Shown: piece by piece, positions 33,711 to 43,560 of the stretch
How the letters are laid out: each line of letters opens with the position of its first letter
Numbering within the stretch: position 1 is the stretch's first letter
Assembly: GCA_031421935.1 (NCBI GenBank)
Contig: JANOPQ010000074.1
Coordinates: forward strand, 22,126 to 86,125
Origin: JAJTFW01 sp031421935
GTDB taxonomy: Bacteria > Bacteroidota > Bacteroidia > AKYH767-A > OLB10
DNA length: 64,000 nucleotides
Direction: 5' to 3'
The notes under the pieces: generated by a model
Database searches by the model: none
Told to the model about the DNA's origin: nothing
Seen by the model: only the letters and a program-made list of their open reading frames with translations
Program-made: the position numbers and the translations under genes

Positions 33711-35813
33711 ATGGCTGAAAAGAAAAATGATATTTTACGTAGGAGTTATTTGGTGTTTGCTGGATTCCTGATTTTCGGAATTGCGATCGTCGGACGTATC
33801 GGTTATTTGCAATTTGTAGAGGGAGTTTATTGGAAAAGCAAGGCTGATTTTTTAACACTTTCTTATCATACCATCGATCCAATGCGTGGAAATATTTATG
33901 CAAGTGATGGAAGTTTGTTGGCAACCTCTTTGCCTCGATATGATATTCATGTAGATCTAAATTCTCATGGAATTAAAAGCGATGTGTTTAATGATAATGT
34001 GGATTCACTCGCGTATTGTTTAGCTCAATTGTTTAAAGGGAAATCGAAGAATGAGTATAAAAGAATTTTAAAAGAAGCAAGAAGAGAAGGGAATCGTTAT
34101 TTGTTACTCAAGCGAAATGTTTCTTATTCGGAGCAAAAAGTATTGCGCAATTTTCCTCTTTTTCGTCTCGGAAAAAATAAAGGCGGACTTATTGTAGATC
34201 AGTTGAGCCGTAGAGAGAAACCTTTTAAATTATTAGCATCTCGTACCGTTGGATATAAAATGGAGAATAACGCGGTGGAATCCGTAGGTATTGAAGGTGC
34301 ATTCGATAATAATTTACGAGGTACAACGGGAAAACGATTGATGCAACGTATCGCAGGTAATGTTTGGAAGCCAGTGAATAATGAGAATGAAATTGAGCCT
34401 TTAGATGGAAGCGATGTGATCACCACCATTGACTTGAATTTGCAAGATGTGGCTGAACATGCTTTAATGAATCAACTGCAAGCGAGTGAAGCCGAAATGG
34501 GCTGCGCAATTTTGATGGAAGTATCAACCGGACATATCAAAGCCATTGCTAATTTGAAAAGGAAGGGAGTTGAAGATAATTATTATTATAGTGAAGACTA
34601 TAATTATGCAATTGGTCAAGGAACGGAACCAGGATCTACATTTAAGTTAGCCACGCTAATGGCTGCAATGGAAGATGGATACATCGATCTTGATGATAGC
34701 TGCGATACAGGTAATGGAGAATTGCGGTTAGCCGGTGGCGTTATGATGAAGGATTCACATCATGGAGGCTACGGAAATGTCTCCGTGAAAAAAGCATTTG
34801 CTGTTTCATCCAATGTAGGCATCTCTAAAATTGCGATGAAGTATTATGGAAAGGATCCACAGAAGTTGATGAATCGCCTGCGCAGTATGCATATTGCTGA
34901 ACCTTTAGCACTGCAATTGCCTGGTGAACCTGCAGCTCGATTAAAAGATACAAAGGATAAGGATTGGTCAAAAATTTCATTGCCATTTATTTCTATTGGC
35001 TATGAATCGAAGCTAACACCCCTGCAGTTGCTTACTTTTTACAATGCCGTAGCGAATAACGGTAAAATGGTGCAGCCTCTTTTTGTAAAGGAAATTAGCA
35101 ACAAAGGAAAAGTGGTGAAGGCGTATGAGTCGAAAGTGATTTCTGAAAATATATGTTCTCCTGCTACCATCACAATGGCTCGACGTATGTTGGAAGAAGT
35201 AGTTACTACAGGTACCGCATCACATATTAAGCATGCGCAATATACCATAGCTGGAAAAACAGGAACAGCGCAAATTGCACAAGGAAAAGATGGTTACAAA
35301 ACAGGAAAAGTGAAGTATCAAGCTTCTTTCTGCGGATATTTTCCCGCCGATGAGCCTCGGTATTCTTGTATTGTCGTAGTCTATGGTCCGAGTAAGAATG
35401 CTTACTATGGAGCTTCTATTGCTTGTCCAGTTTTTAAAGATATAGCCGATAAAGCATATGCACTCGATATCAAAATGCATAAGGAAGTTGTGGAATCTCC
35501 CGACTCTTTATATGCAGGACTTCCCGTTGTAAAATCAGGACGTGGTTTTTCTACGAAGCAGGCAACAAAGAATTTAAATGTGAAATACAATGGTCCCGAA
35601 AATGGTTGGGTGACCAAACAACAAAGTGCATATACTCCCGAAGATGAGAAAGTGCCTAACGTAACGGGTATGGGTCTACGCGATGCAATCTATTTACTCG
35701 AAGGTCAGGGGATGATGGTGAAGCCAGTGGGTAGAGGTGCCGTAGTGAGACAGTCATTGCAGCCAGGAGCAAAATTCCAAAAAGGACAACAAATAATAAT
35801 TGAATTAGGGTAA
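33711..35813 (+). CDS. ftsI: penicillin-binding protein 3-type transpeptidase with PASTA domain
   Basis: Septal peptidoglycan transpeptidase. The 700-residue protein has an N-terminal membrane anchor (SYLVFAGFLIFGIAIVGRIG), a PBP dimerisation domain and a class B transpeptidase domain. The active-site serine is in EPGSTFKLA (SxxK), the second motif in AVSSNVGIS (SxN), and the third in AGKTGTAQIA (KTG). A single PASTA domain at the C-terminus (KVPNVTGMGLRDAIYLLEGQ) is typical of Bacteroidota FtsI. It ends one base into the murE start (TAATG). Confidence 0.95.
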   Translation: MAEKKNDILRRSYLVFAGFLIFGIAIVGRIGYLQFVEGVYWKSKADFLTLSYHTIDPMRGNIYASDGSLLATSLPRYDIHVDLNSHGIKSDVFNDNVDSLAYCLAQLFKGKSKNEYKRILKEARREGNRYLLLKRNVSYSEQKVLRNFPLFRLGKNKGGLIVDQLSRREKPFKLLASRTVGYKMENNAVESVGIEGAFDNNLRGTTGKRLMQRIAGNVWKPVNNENEIEPLDGSDVITTIDLNLQDVAEHALMNQLQASEAEMGCAILMEVSTGHIKAIANLKRKGVEDNYYYSEDYNYAIGQGTEPGSTFKLATLMAAMEDGYIDLDDSCDTGNGELRLAGGVMMKDSHHGGYGNVSVKKAFAVSSNVGISKIAMKYYGKDPQKLMNRLRSMHIAEPLALQLPGEPAARLKDTKDKDWSKISLPFISIGYESKLTPLQLLTFYNAVANNGKMVQPLFVKEISNKGKVVKAYESKVISENICSPATITMARRMLEEVVTTGTASHIKHAQYTIAGKTGTAQIAQGKDGYKTGKVKYQASFCGYFPADEPRYSCIVVVYGPSKNAYYGASIACPVFKDIADKAYALDIKMHKEVVESPDSLYAGLPVVKSGRGFSTKQATKNLNVKYNGPENGWVTKQQSAYTPEDEKVPNVTGMGLRDAIYLLEGQGMMVKPVGRGAVVRQSLQPGAKFQKGQQIIIELG

Positions 35814-37270
35814 TGAATCTACTGAGCGATTTACTTTACAAAGCCGGCATCGAAGAAGTAAGTGGTGACACTTCCATCTCGATAGAAAAGGTGTGCTTTG
35901 ATTCACGCAAAGTAGAAGCGGATACTTTATTTATTGCCGTTCGTGGAACAATAGTCGACGGTCATCATTTCATTGCAGAAGTTATTGCAAAAGGTGCCAC
36001 CGCAATTGTGTGCGAAGAAATGCCTGCTGAACGTTTTCAAACTGTAACTTATGTTCAAGTAAAAGATTCTTCACTTGCATTAGCCATCATCGCTGCTAAT
36101 TTTTACGATCATCCCTCCGAAAAATTAAAACTGATTGGGGTAACTGGTACCAATGGAAAAACTACCGTCGTTACCCTATTGCATGCATTGTTTCGTCAGT
36201 TAGGTTATAAGGTGGGCTTGTTAAGTACCGTTGTGAATCGCATTAACGATTTAGAAATTCCTTCTACACATACTACCCCTGATCCTTTGCAATTGAATGC
36301 GCTTTTGGCAAAGATGGTCGATTCGGAATGTACCTACTGTTTTATGGAAGTGAGTTCACATGCCGTAGTACAACATCGCATCAGCGGATTGCAGTTTGAC
36401 GGAAGTGTATTCACAAACATCACTCGCGATCATTTAGATTATCACAAAACATTCGAAGAATATATCAAAGCGAAGCAAGGGTTTTTTGATAAACTTTCAT
36501 CCAATGCATTTGCATTAGTGAATGCAGATGATCGCAACGGAAAAATAATGGTTCAAAATTCTAGAGCTATGGTGAAAACGTATAGCTTGATGGGTGTTGC
36601 CGATTTCAAAGCGAAAATTTTGGAAAGTTCTTTTGCTGGATTAATGTTGAACATTGAAGGAAACGATTTATTGTGCCGACTCAGTGGAAAATTTAATGCA
36701 TACAATTTATTGAGTGTATATGGTGTAGCCATGTTGATGGGCGAAGAAAAGTTAGCCGTATTAACTGCCATCAGTACACTGCAGTCACCTGAAGGAAGAT
36801 TTCAACGAGTGGAAAGTGCAAATGGTGTGATTGGAATTATTGATTACGCACATACTCCAGATGCATTGCAAAATGTATTGTCTACTATACAAGACATTCG
36901 TTTAGGAAACGAACAAATTATAACGGTGGTAGGATGTGGTGGTGATCGCGACAAGGGAAAGCGTCCACAAATGGCAGCGATCGCATGTGATCAAAGTGAT
37001 CGCGTGATTTTAACTTCCGACAATCCTCGCAATGAAGATCCTGATCAAATCATTGCGGAGATGAAAGTAGGAATTCCAATTCATCAGCAAAAGAAAGTGC
37101 TTTCAGTAAGCGATCGTCGTGAAGCAGTTCGTACTGCGTGTGCTTTGGCGAAGAAAGGAGATATCATTCTCCTTGCTGGAAAAGGTCATGAAAAATATCA
37201 AGAGATCAAAGGAGTGAAACATCCATTTGACGACTTACAAGTATTAGAAGAATCATTTGAACTCTGTTAA
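35813..37270 (+). CDS. murE: UDP-N-acetylmuramoyl-L-alanyl-D-glutamate--2,6-diaminopimelate ligase
   Basis: Adds the third residue to the peptidoglycan peptide. The 485-residue Mur ligase has the ATP-binding loop GVTGTNGKTTVVTLLHAL, the STHTTPDPLQLN and VSSHAV substrate blocks, and the motif SDNPRNEDPDQII. DNPR(N)E is the signature of meso-diaminopimelate-specific enzymes, so the cell wall is predicted to be of the DAP type. Coupled to ftsI by TAATG. Confidence 0.96.
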   Translation: MNLLSDLLYKAGIEEVSGDTSISIEKVCFDSRKVEADTLFIAVRGTIVDGHHFIAEVIAKGATAIVCEEMPAERFQTVTYVQVKDSSLALAIIAANFYDHPSEKLKLIGVTGTNGKTTVVTLLHALFRQLGYKVGLLSTVVNRINDLEIPSTHTTPDPLQLNALLAKMVDSECTYCFMEVSSHAVVQHRISGLQFDGSVFTNITRDHLDYHKTFEEYIKAKQGFFDKLSSNAFALVNADDRNGKIMVQNSRAMVKTYSLMGVADFKAKILESSFAGLMLNIEGNDLLCRLSGKFNAYNLLSVYGVAMLMGEEKLAVLTAISTLQSPEGRFQRVESANGVIGIIDYAHTPDALQNVLSTIQDIRLGNEQIITVVGCGGDRDKGKRPQMAAIACDQSDRVILTSDNPRNEDPDQIIAEMKVGIPIHQQKKVLSVSDRREAVRTACALAKKGDIILLAGKGHEKYQEIKGVKHPFDDLQVLEESFELC

Positions 37271-37272
37271 CT

Positions 37273-38532
37273 ATGTTATATTATCTCTTTGAATTCTTAG
37301 ATAAAGCGTACGACATTCCAGGTGCTGGTGTTTTTCGCTTCTTGTCATTCAGAGCAGCGATGGCCATCATCACTTCGCTAGTGATTACTTTGTTTTTAGG
37401 AAAGCGAATCATTGCGTTGCTTTTACGCATGCAAGTTGGTGAAACCATACGTGATTTAGGATTAGATGGTCAAGCGAAGAAGCAAGGAACTCCAACCATG
37501 GGCGGACTTATCATTATTGCTGCGATTCTCATTCCTACATTTCTATTTACAAAGTTGGATAACGTTTATATCATTACCATGATTGTAAGTGTGATTTGGT
37601 TGGGCCTTATCGGATTTGTAGATGATTACATCAAAGTATTTAAGAAAGACAAAGAAGGATTAAGAGCAAAGTCTAAGTTAATTGGACAAGTAGGATTGGG
37701 AGTTATCATTGGTTCTATTCTCTATTTTAATCCGAATGTCGTGGTGCGTGAGAATAGTGCTGTTTCATCCAGTGTTGTAATTAGTCGAGGAGGAAATATC
37801 GTTGATGATATTAATAATTCTGAAGACATGGCATCTACGGGAGTAAATGTTAAATCAACTAAAACTACCATTCCGTTTTTTAAGAACAATGAATTTGAAT
37901 ATGCAGATTTGATTGTCTGGGCAGGCGATCATAAATCATGGATGTTACCTTTGCTCTTTATTTTGATGGTGATATTTATTGTAACCGCAGTTTCCAATGG
38001 AGCCAATATTACGGATGGGATCGATGGGCTTGCAACAGGAACAAGTGCGATTGTTGGAACTACACTCGCTGTCTTCGCATACGTTTCTGGTAACACCGTT
38101 TTTGCAAGTTATTTAAACATCATGTACATACCGAATACCGGTGAGTTGATGGTTTTCATGAGTGCGTTTGTTGGTGCTTGTGTTGGATTTCTTTGGTATA
38201 ACTCATACCCAGCACAAGTATTCATGGGTGATACGGGAAGTTTAGCATTGGGCGGAATCATTGCCGTTTTCGCTATTGCCATTCGTAAAGAATTATTGAT
38301 TCCTATTATCTGCGGTGTATTCTTAGTGGAGAACTTATCCGTGATGGTTCAAGTAAGTTATTTTAAATACACCCGGAAAAAATATGGAGAAGGTCGACGC
38401 ATCTTTAAAATGTCACCGCTTCATCACCATTATCAAAAGTTAGGATATCACGAATCTAAAATTGTAACTCGATTTTGGATTGTGGGATTGATGCTTGCTG
38501 TATTAAGTGTAGTTACATTAAAGTTGAGATAA
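37273..38532 (+). CDS. mraY: phospho-N-acetylmuramoyl-pentapeptide transferase
   Basis: Integral membrane enzyme that transfers phospho-MurNAc-pentapeptide to undecaprenyl phosphate (lipid I synthesis), using the carrier made by the uppS product. The 419-residue protein has about ten helices and the family motifs KKQGTPTMGGLIII, FVDDYIKVFKKDKEGL, NITDGIDGLATGTSAI and the His-rich MSPLHHHYQKLGYHE. An extra extracytoplasmic insert of about 60 residues (ENSAVSSSVVISRGGN to FEYADLIVW) makes it longer than the E. coli protein, as is common in Bacteroidota. Confidence 0.96.
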   Translation: MLYYLFEFLDKAYDIPGAGVFRFLSFRAAMAIITSLVITLFLGKRIIALLLRMQVGETIRDLGLDGQAKKQGTPTMGGLIIIAAILIPTFLFTKLDNVYIITMIVSVIWLGLIGFVDDYIKVFKKDKEGLRAKSKLIGQVGLGVIIGSILYFNPNVVVRENSAVSSSVVISRGGNIVDDINNSEDMASTGVNVKSTKTTIPFFKNNEFEYADLIVWAGDHKSWMLPLLFILMVIFIVTAVSNGANITDGIDGLATGTSAIVGTTLAVFAYVSGNTVFASYLNIMYIPNTGELMVFMSAFVGACVGFLWYNSYPAQVFMGDTGSLALGGIIAVFAIAIRKELLIPIICGVFLVENLSVMVQVSYFKYTRKKYGEGRRIFKMSPLHHHYQKLGYHESKIVTRFWIVGLMLAVLSVVTLKLR

Positions 38533-38539
38533 AAAATAA

Positions 38540-39886
38540 ATGTCTGCTTCAAAGGAAAATATGGTCATTCTTGGTGCCGCTGAAAGCGGTGTTGGGACAG
38601 CTATACTCGCTAAAAAGCTAGGCATGCAAGTTTTTGTTTCTGATTTTGGAAAGATCGCTGATAAGTACAAAGCCGAATTAGAGAAATATCAAATTCAATT
38701 TGAAGAAGGTCAACATTCACAAGAAATAATATTGGCTGCCGATGTGTTGGTGAAGAGTCCAGGAATTCCTGACAAAGCACCCATCATTAAAAAATTAAAG
38801 GAAGCGAATATTCAGATTCAATCCGAGATTGAGTTTGCAGCCAAGCATACTAAAGCAAAAATTATTGCAATCACAGGTACTAACGGTAAGACCACTACGA
38901 CATTATTAACGCATCACTTATTAAGTAAGGCGGGATTCAATGTGGGTTTAGGTGGAAACATCGGCAAAAGTTTTGCTCGTCAAGTTGCTGAGGAGTCGCA
39001 CGATTATTATGTACTTGAGCTCAGCAGTTTTCAGTTAGATGGATGTTACACATTCAGAGCAGACATCGCGGTGCTGACAAACATTACTCCTGATCACTTA
39101 GATCGCTACGAATATAACTTACAGAATTATATTGAATCGAAGTTTAGAATCATACAGAACCAACGCAGTCAAGATGCATTCATCTACTGTGCCGATGATG
39201 CGCTTACCCTGCAACAATTAGAATTGATTACGCCCGCTATGCAATGCTTTCCATTTAGTATTCAAAAAAAGGAAAACATGAGCGCCTGGGTAGAAGACAC
39301 GCAATTAAACATTCAAACACATAACCAAACCTACAATATGTCAATCCACGATCTTGCTCTTCAAGGCAAACACAACATTTACAATTCAATGGCAGCAGGA
39401 ATAGCCGGACGTATTCTCGACATTCGTAAAGAGGTAGTTCGCGAGAGCTTTTCCGATTTCGAAAACATTGAGCATCGTCTGGAAAATGTAACTACCGTTC
39501 ACGGAATAGAATTTATCAATGATTCAAAAGCAACCAATGTGAATTCTACATGGTACGCATTAGAGTCTATGCTAAAACCTACTATCTGGATTGCAGGTGG
39601 AGTAGACAAAGGAAATGAATACGAAATGCTTCTCGAGTTAGTAAAAACAAGAGTGAAAGCAATCGTGTGCATGGGAACAGACAATAAAAAAATTATTGAA
39701 GCTTTTAAATCGGTTGTACCAATAATCATTGAAACAGCTTCTGCAGAAGAAGCCGTTCAAGCAGCTTATGGTTTGGGAAAAAATGGGGATGTGGTTTTAT
39801 TATCACCAGCTTGTGCAAGTTTCGATTTGTTTGATAACTACGAAGACCGTGGTCGCAAATTCAAAACAGCTGTTCGTAATTTATAA
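38540..39886 (+). CDS. murD: UDP-N-acetylmuramoylalanine--D-glutamate ligase
   Basis: Adds D-glutamate, the product of the murI enzyme, to UDP-MurNAc-Ala. The 448-residue protein has the N-terminal Rossmann-like domain (MVILGAAESGVGTAILAKKL), the P-loop IAITGTNGKTTTTLLTHHLL, LTNITPDHLDRYE, and the C-terminal motif INDSKATNVNSTWYAL. Starts 7 bases after mraY. Confidence 0.96.
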   Translation: MSASKENMVILGAAESGVGTAILAKKLGMQVFVSDFGKIADKYKAELEKYQIQFEEGQHSQEIILAADVLVKSPGIPDKAPIIKKLKEANIQIQSEIEFAAKHTKAKIIAITGTNGKTTTTLLTHHLLSKAGFNVGLGGNIGKSFARQVAEESHDYYVLELSSFQLDGCYTFRADIAVLTNITPDHLDRYEYNLQNYIESKFRIIQNQRSQDAFIYCADDALTLQQLELITPAMQCFPFSIQKKENMSAWVEDTQLNIQTHNQTYNMSIHDLALQGKHNIYNSMAAGIAGRILDIRKEVVRESFSDFENIEHRLENVTTVHGIEFINDSKATNVNSTWYALESMLKPTIWIAGGVDKGNEYEMLLELVKTRVKAIVCMGTDNKKIIEAFKSVVPIIIETASAEEAVQAAYGLGKNGDVVLLSPACASFDLFDNYEDRGRKFKTAVRNL

Positions 39887-39905
39887 TTATTAAAGACAGA
39901 GAAAG

Positions 39906-41057
39906 ATGACTTGGCTGGAGACCTACTTTAAAGGCGATCGCACCATTTGGTTAATCGTGATACTATTAAGTATCGTGAGTATACTTGCTGTGTATAGTTC
40001 AACAGGAACCCTGGCTTATAAGTATCAGTCGGGGAATACAGAATACTATTTATTCAAGCATGGAATCATTATGCTGTTGGGTTTTGCGTTGATGTATGGT
40101 ATTCATATGTTGAAGTATACTGTATATGCACGCATCGCTACCTTTGGAATTTTAGTAGCGATACCCTTGTTGTTTTTTACATTATTGTTAGGAAGCAATA
40201 TCAATGAAGCAAGTCGCTGGTTGACACTTCCTATCATTGGCCTTTCTTTCCAAACTTCCGATTTTGCAAAAGTCGCATTGATCTTATATGTGGCCCGACT
40301 CCTCTCGAAAAAGCAGGATAATATCAAGGATTTCAAAACGGCTTTTCTTCCCATAATCATTCCGATTGCGGTAGTATGTTTGTTGATCTTGCCTGCAAAT
40401 TTCTCTACTGCGGCTGTATTATTTACTACTTGTGTGGTATTGATGTTTATCGGTCGAATAAGCATGAAGTACATCATGTATATGTTTGGTGGTGCGGTGG
40501 TCATTTTCAGTTTGTATTTGGCTTTTGCTTATTTCACAGGAATCGGTGGAGGTCGTATCAGCACTTGGACATCGCGTATCGAAAATTTTAGTGGAGGTGG
40601 CGATGAAGGAAATTATCAAGTACAACAAGCGAAGATTGCAATTGCTACGGGTGGACTCGTTGGCAAAGGTCCAGGGAATAGTGATCAAAGAAATTTCTTA
40701 CCGCATCCTTACTCTGATTTTATTTTCGCCATTATCGTGGAAGAATATGGATTATTAGGAGGGACATTCGTACTCTTTTTGTATTTACTTCTTTTTTATC
40801 GAGCCATGCAAATCGTCAAGAAGACCGAGCGCGCATTTGCTGCGCTTATTACCATAGGATGTGCCTTTAGTTTAGTGTTTCAAGGATTAATAAATATGGC
40901 CGTTGCGGTGAATCTATTTCCTGTAACAGGTCAACCATTGCCCATGTTGAGCATGGGTGGAACTTCCATTTGGTTTACGAGCGCAGCCATTGGAATTATA
41001 TTGAGTGTGAGTAGTGAGATTGATAAAACCGATACCAGCCCAGCCCTTGCAGCCTAA
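39906..41057 (+). CDS. ftsW: FtsW septal peptidoglycan polymerase (SEDS family)
   Basis: A 383-residue integral membrane glycosyltransferase of the SEDS family with about ten helices. Typical motifs are RWLTLPIIGLSFQTSDFAKV (helix 4 region with the conserved Pro/Gln/Ser), GLVGKGPGNSDQRNFLPHPY and SDFIFAIIVEEYGLLGG, plus FPVTGQPLPMLSMGGTS near the end. Its catalytic partner would be the neighbouring ftsI product. The 3' end overlaps the most likely murG start. Confidence 0.95.
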   Translation: MTWLETYFKGDRTIWLIVILLSIVSILAVYSSTGTLAYKYQSGNTEYYLFKHGIIMLLGFALMYGIHMLKYTVYARIATFGILVAIPLLFFTLLLGSNINEASRWLTLPIIGLSFQTSDFAKVALILYVARLLSKKQDNIKDFKTAFLPIIIPIAVVCLLILPANFSTAAVLFTTCVVLMFIGRISMKYIMYMFGGAVVIFSLYLAFAYFTGIGGGRISTWTSRIENFSGGGDEGNYQVQQAKIAIATGGLVGKGPGNSDQRNFLPHPYSDFIFAIIVEEYGLLGGTFVLFLYLLLFYRAMQIVKKTERAFAALITIGCAFSLVFQGLINMAVAVNLFPVTGQPLPMLSMGGTSIWFTSAAIGIILSVSSEIDKTDTSPALAA

Positions 41058-42159
41058 TCAAAACATACGTGTTGTAATTAGCGGAGGTGGCACTGGTGGA
41101 CACATCTTCCCTGCCATTGCTATTGCCAATGCATTGAAAGCGGTGAATAATGATATAGAAATATTATTTGTTGGTGCAGAAGGTAAAATGGAAATGGAAA
41201 AAATTCCTGCAGCTGGATTCACCATAAAAGGATTACCCATCGCAGGAATAAAGCGAGAAGTGAGTATTGATAATTTATCATTTCCTCTTAAATTAATCAA
41301 GAGTTTGAACAAAGCGAATTCAATATTAAAGGATTTTAATCCACACGTTGCGGTGGGTGTTGGCGGATATGCCAGTGGTCCACTATTGTACATTGCTGCT
41401 AGAAGAGGCGTTCCTACATTAATACAAGAACAAAATTCTTATCCCGGAATCACTAATAAATTATTAGCTAAAAAGGCAAAGAAGATCTGTGTGGCGTATG
41501 AAAACATGCATCACTTTTTTCCCGCTGCGAAAATTGTATTTACTGGAAATCCAGTTCGCGGCGATATACAATCCATAGAAGGAAAGAGAGATGAAGCTGC
41601 GCAGTTTTTTGGTTTGGATGCAACCCGTCCAACATTATTGATTGTAGGTGGAAGTCAGGGAGCTCGAAGTATTAACAGAGCGATAAAGTCAGGACTTCAA
41701 GAATTGGTAGAGTCGGGAGTGCAAGTGATTTGGCAAACGGGAAAATTATTTTCACAGGAAGCATCAGAAGCGTTAACCATCATTAACACTTCTTCTATCA
41801 AAGCAATGGATTTTATTTCGCGAATGGATTTAGCGTATGCTATAGCGGATGCAGTAGTAACTCGTGCGGGAGCTAGTACCGTTTCGGAATTATGTATTGT
41901 GAAGAAGCCATCTATTATGGTTCCATTGCCCACAGCTGCAGAAGACCATCAAACAAAAAATTGCAAAGCATTAGTAAATAGAAACGCTGCATTATTGGTT
42001 ACCGATAATGAAGTTGCAACTCGTCTAGTAAAGGAGGCCATTGCACTCATCTTTAATAAAGAGAAGTGCAAGGAACTTTCTGAGAATATTGCTCCCTTAG
42101 CAAGACCAAATGCTGCATTTGAAATAGCAAATGAAATCTTACAACTTGTAAAAAAATAG
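41014..42159 (+). CDS. murG: UDP-N-acetylglucosamine--MurNAc-(pentapeptide) pyrophosphoryl-undecaprenol GlcNAc transferase
   Basis: Converts lipid I to lipid II at the cytoplasmic membrane face. The 381-residue GT-B protein has the GGGTGGHIFPAIAIA loop at the N-terminus, NSYPGITNKLLAKKAK and GGSQGARSINRAI, and the sugar-nucleotide binding region RAGASTVSELCI with PLPTAAEDHQTKN. The start is uncertain: no ATG precedes the first motif. Candidates are GTG 41014, TTG 41020 or TTG 41047, all inside ftsW, so translation is probably coupled to that gene. Confidence 0.94.
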   Translation: MRLIKPIPAQPLQPNQNIRVVISGGGTGGHIFPAIAIANALKAVNNDIEILFVGAEGKMEMEKIPAAGFTIKGLPIAGIKREVSIDNLSFPLKLIKSLNKANSILKDFNPHVAVGVGGYASGPLLYIAARRGVPTLIQEQNSYPGITNKLLAKKAKKICVAYENMHHFFPAAKIVFTGNPVRGDIQSIEGKRDEAAQFFGLDATRPTLLIVGGSQGARSINRAIKSGLQELVESGVQVIWQTGKLFSQEASEALTIINTSSIKAMDFISRMDLAYAIADAVVTRAGASTVSELCIVKKPSIMVPLPTAAEDHQTKNCKALVNRNAALLVTDNEVATRLVKEAIALIFNKEKCKELSENIAPLARPNAAFEIANEILQLVKK

Positions 42160-42162
42160 AAA

Positions 42163-43560
42163 TTGAAACAAATTAATTGGCAAACCATCACACAAGTTTA
42201 TTTCCTCGGAATAGGAGGGATAGGCATGAGTGCGCTTGCTCGTTATTTTTTAGCTGAGGGAAAATTAGTTGCTGGATACGATCGTACGTCAACGCCATTG
42301 ACTGATGCTTTGAAATTGGAAGGAATGAAAATTCATTTTGCAGATGATGTTACTCAGATTCCTGCTTCTTTTGCCGATTTGAATTTGAAGGATCAAACTT
42401 TGGTAGTTTTAACTCCAGCCATTCCACCTCATCATACCGAACTTGATTATTTTAAAAACAAAGAATTTCAAATTGTAAAAAGATCTCAAGTATTGGGATT
42501 TATTACAGAACCGCATGTGTGTTTTGGAGTGGCTGGGACGCATGGAAAAACAACGACCTCTTCTATACTAGCTCATATTTTAAATACGGCCGGGCATAAT
42601 ATCACTGCATTTTTAGGAGGTATCAGCTCAAATTATAAATCGAATTTGTTATTAGGAAAATCAACTCAGCCGAAACATGAAATTGTGGTGGAAGCCGATG
42701 AGTACGATCGTTCTTTCCTTACACTTTTTCCAGATGCAGCCATCATTACATCAATGGATGCCGATCATTTGGATATTTATGGTAGTAAAGAAGAGATGCA
42801 TTTGAATTATCAAGCTTTTGCAGCTCAAGTTCATCCCAGTGGATTCATCGTTCAGAAGTTGGGATTAGAATTGGGAAATTGCCAAGCGCGAAAAATCACC
42901 TATTCCATTACTGATAAGCATGCCAATTACGTAGGTGAAAATATTAAAGTTGTGAATGGAAAATATATTTTCAACTTAGTCACTCCAGCATATGTAATTG
43001 ATGGCTTAGAATTGGGATTGCCAGGTCGACATAATGTAGAGAATGCAGTGGCGGCGTCTGCTTTAGCGATTGAACGAGGAGTGGATATGGTTTCCTTAAA
43101 AGAAGCGCTGAAAAGTTATTCAGGAGTGCAACGTCGTTTCGAATATCATGTGCGAAAGGAAAATGTAATTTACATTGACGATTATGCACATCACCCAGAA
43201 GAATTGAAAGCAGCTATATTATCAGCACGTGAATTGCATCCGAATAAAAGAATTGCAGCAGCTTTTCAACCGCATTTGTTCACACGAACACGTGATTTTG
43301 TAAATGGATTTGCAGAAAGTTTGAGTTTATTAGACACCTTGTATTTATTGGAAATATATCCAGCGCGAGAATTACCTATTGATGGAGTGGATGCAGGAAT
43401 CATTTTTGATAAAGTGACCATCCAAGATAAACATAGAGTAAGTAAAGAAGAATTAATTGCCCAACTGAGAAAAAATACGCCACAGGTATTTTTAACCTTA
43501 GGAGCAGGAGATATCGATCAATTAGTTGAACCTATTAAAACACTTTTTGAAGGAGTATGA
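42163..43560 (+). CDS. murC: UDP-N-acetylmuramate--L-alanine ligase
   Basis: Attaches L-alanine to UDP-MurNAc. The 465-residue protein starts at a TTG three bases after the murG stop and reads into the family N-terminus TQVYFLGIGGIGMSALARYF. The ATP loop is GVAGTHGKTTTSSILAHIL; VVEADEYDRSFL and IDDYAHHPEE are also present. The last codons overlap ftsQ (ATGA). No alternative ATG lies close enough, so the TTG start is supported. Confidence 0.95.
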   Translation: MKQINWQTITQVYFLGIGGIGMSALARYFLAEGKLVAGYDRTSTPLTDALKLEGMKIHFADDVTQIPASFADLNLKDQTLVVLTPAIPPHHTELDYFKNKEFQIVKRSQVLGFITEPHVCFGVAGTHGKTTTSSILAHILNTAGHNITAFLGGISSNYKSNLLLGKSTQPKHEIVVEADEYDRSFLTLFPDAAIITSMDADHLDIYGSKEEMHLNYQAFAAQVHPSGFIVQKLGLELGNCQARKITYSITDKHANYVGENIKVVNGKYIFNLVTPAYVIDGLELGLPGRHNVENAVAASALAIERGVDMVSLKEALKSYSGVQRRFEYHVRKENVIYIDDYAHHPEELKAAILSARELHPNKRIAAAFQPHLFTRTRDFVNGFAESLSLLDTLYLLEIYPARELPIDGVDAGIIFDKVTIQDKHRVSKEELIAQLRKNTPQVFLTLGAGDIDQLVEPIKTLFEGV

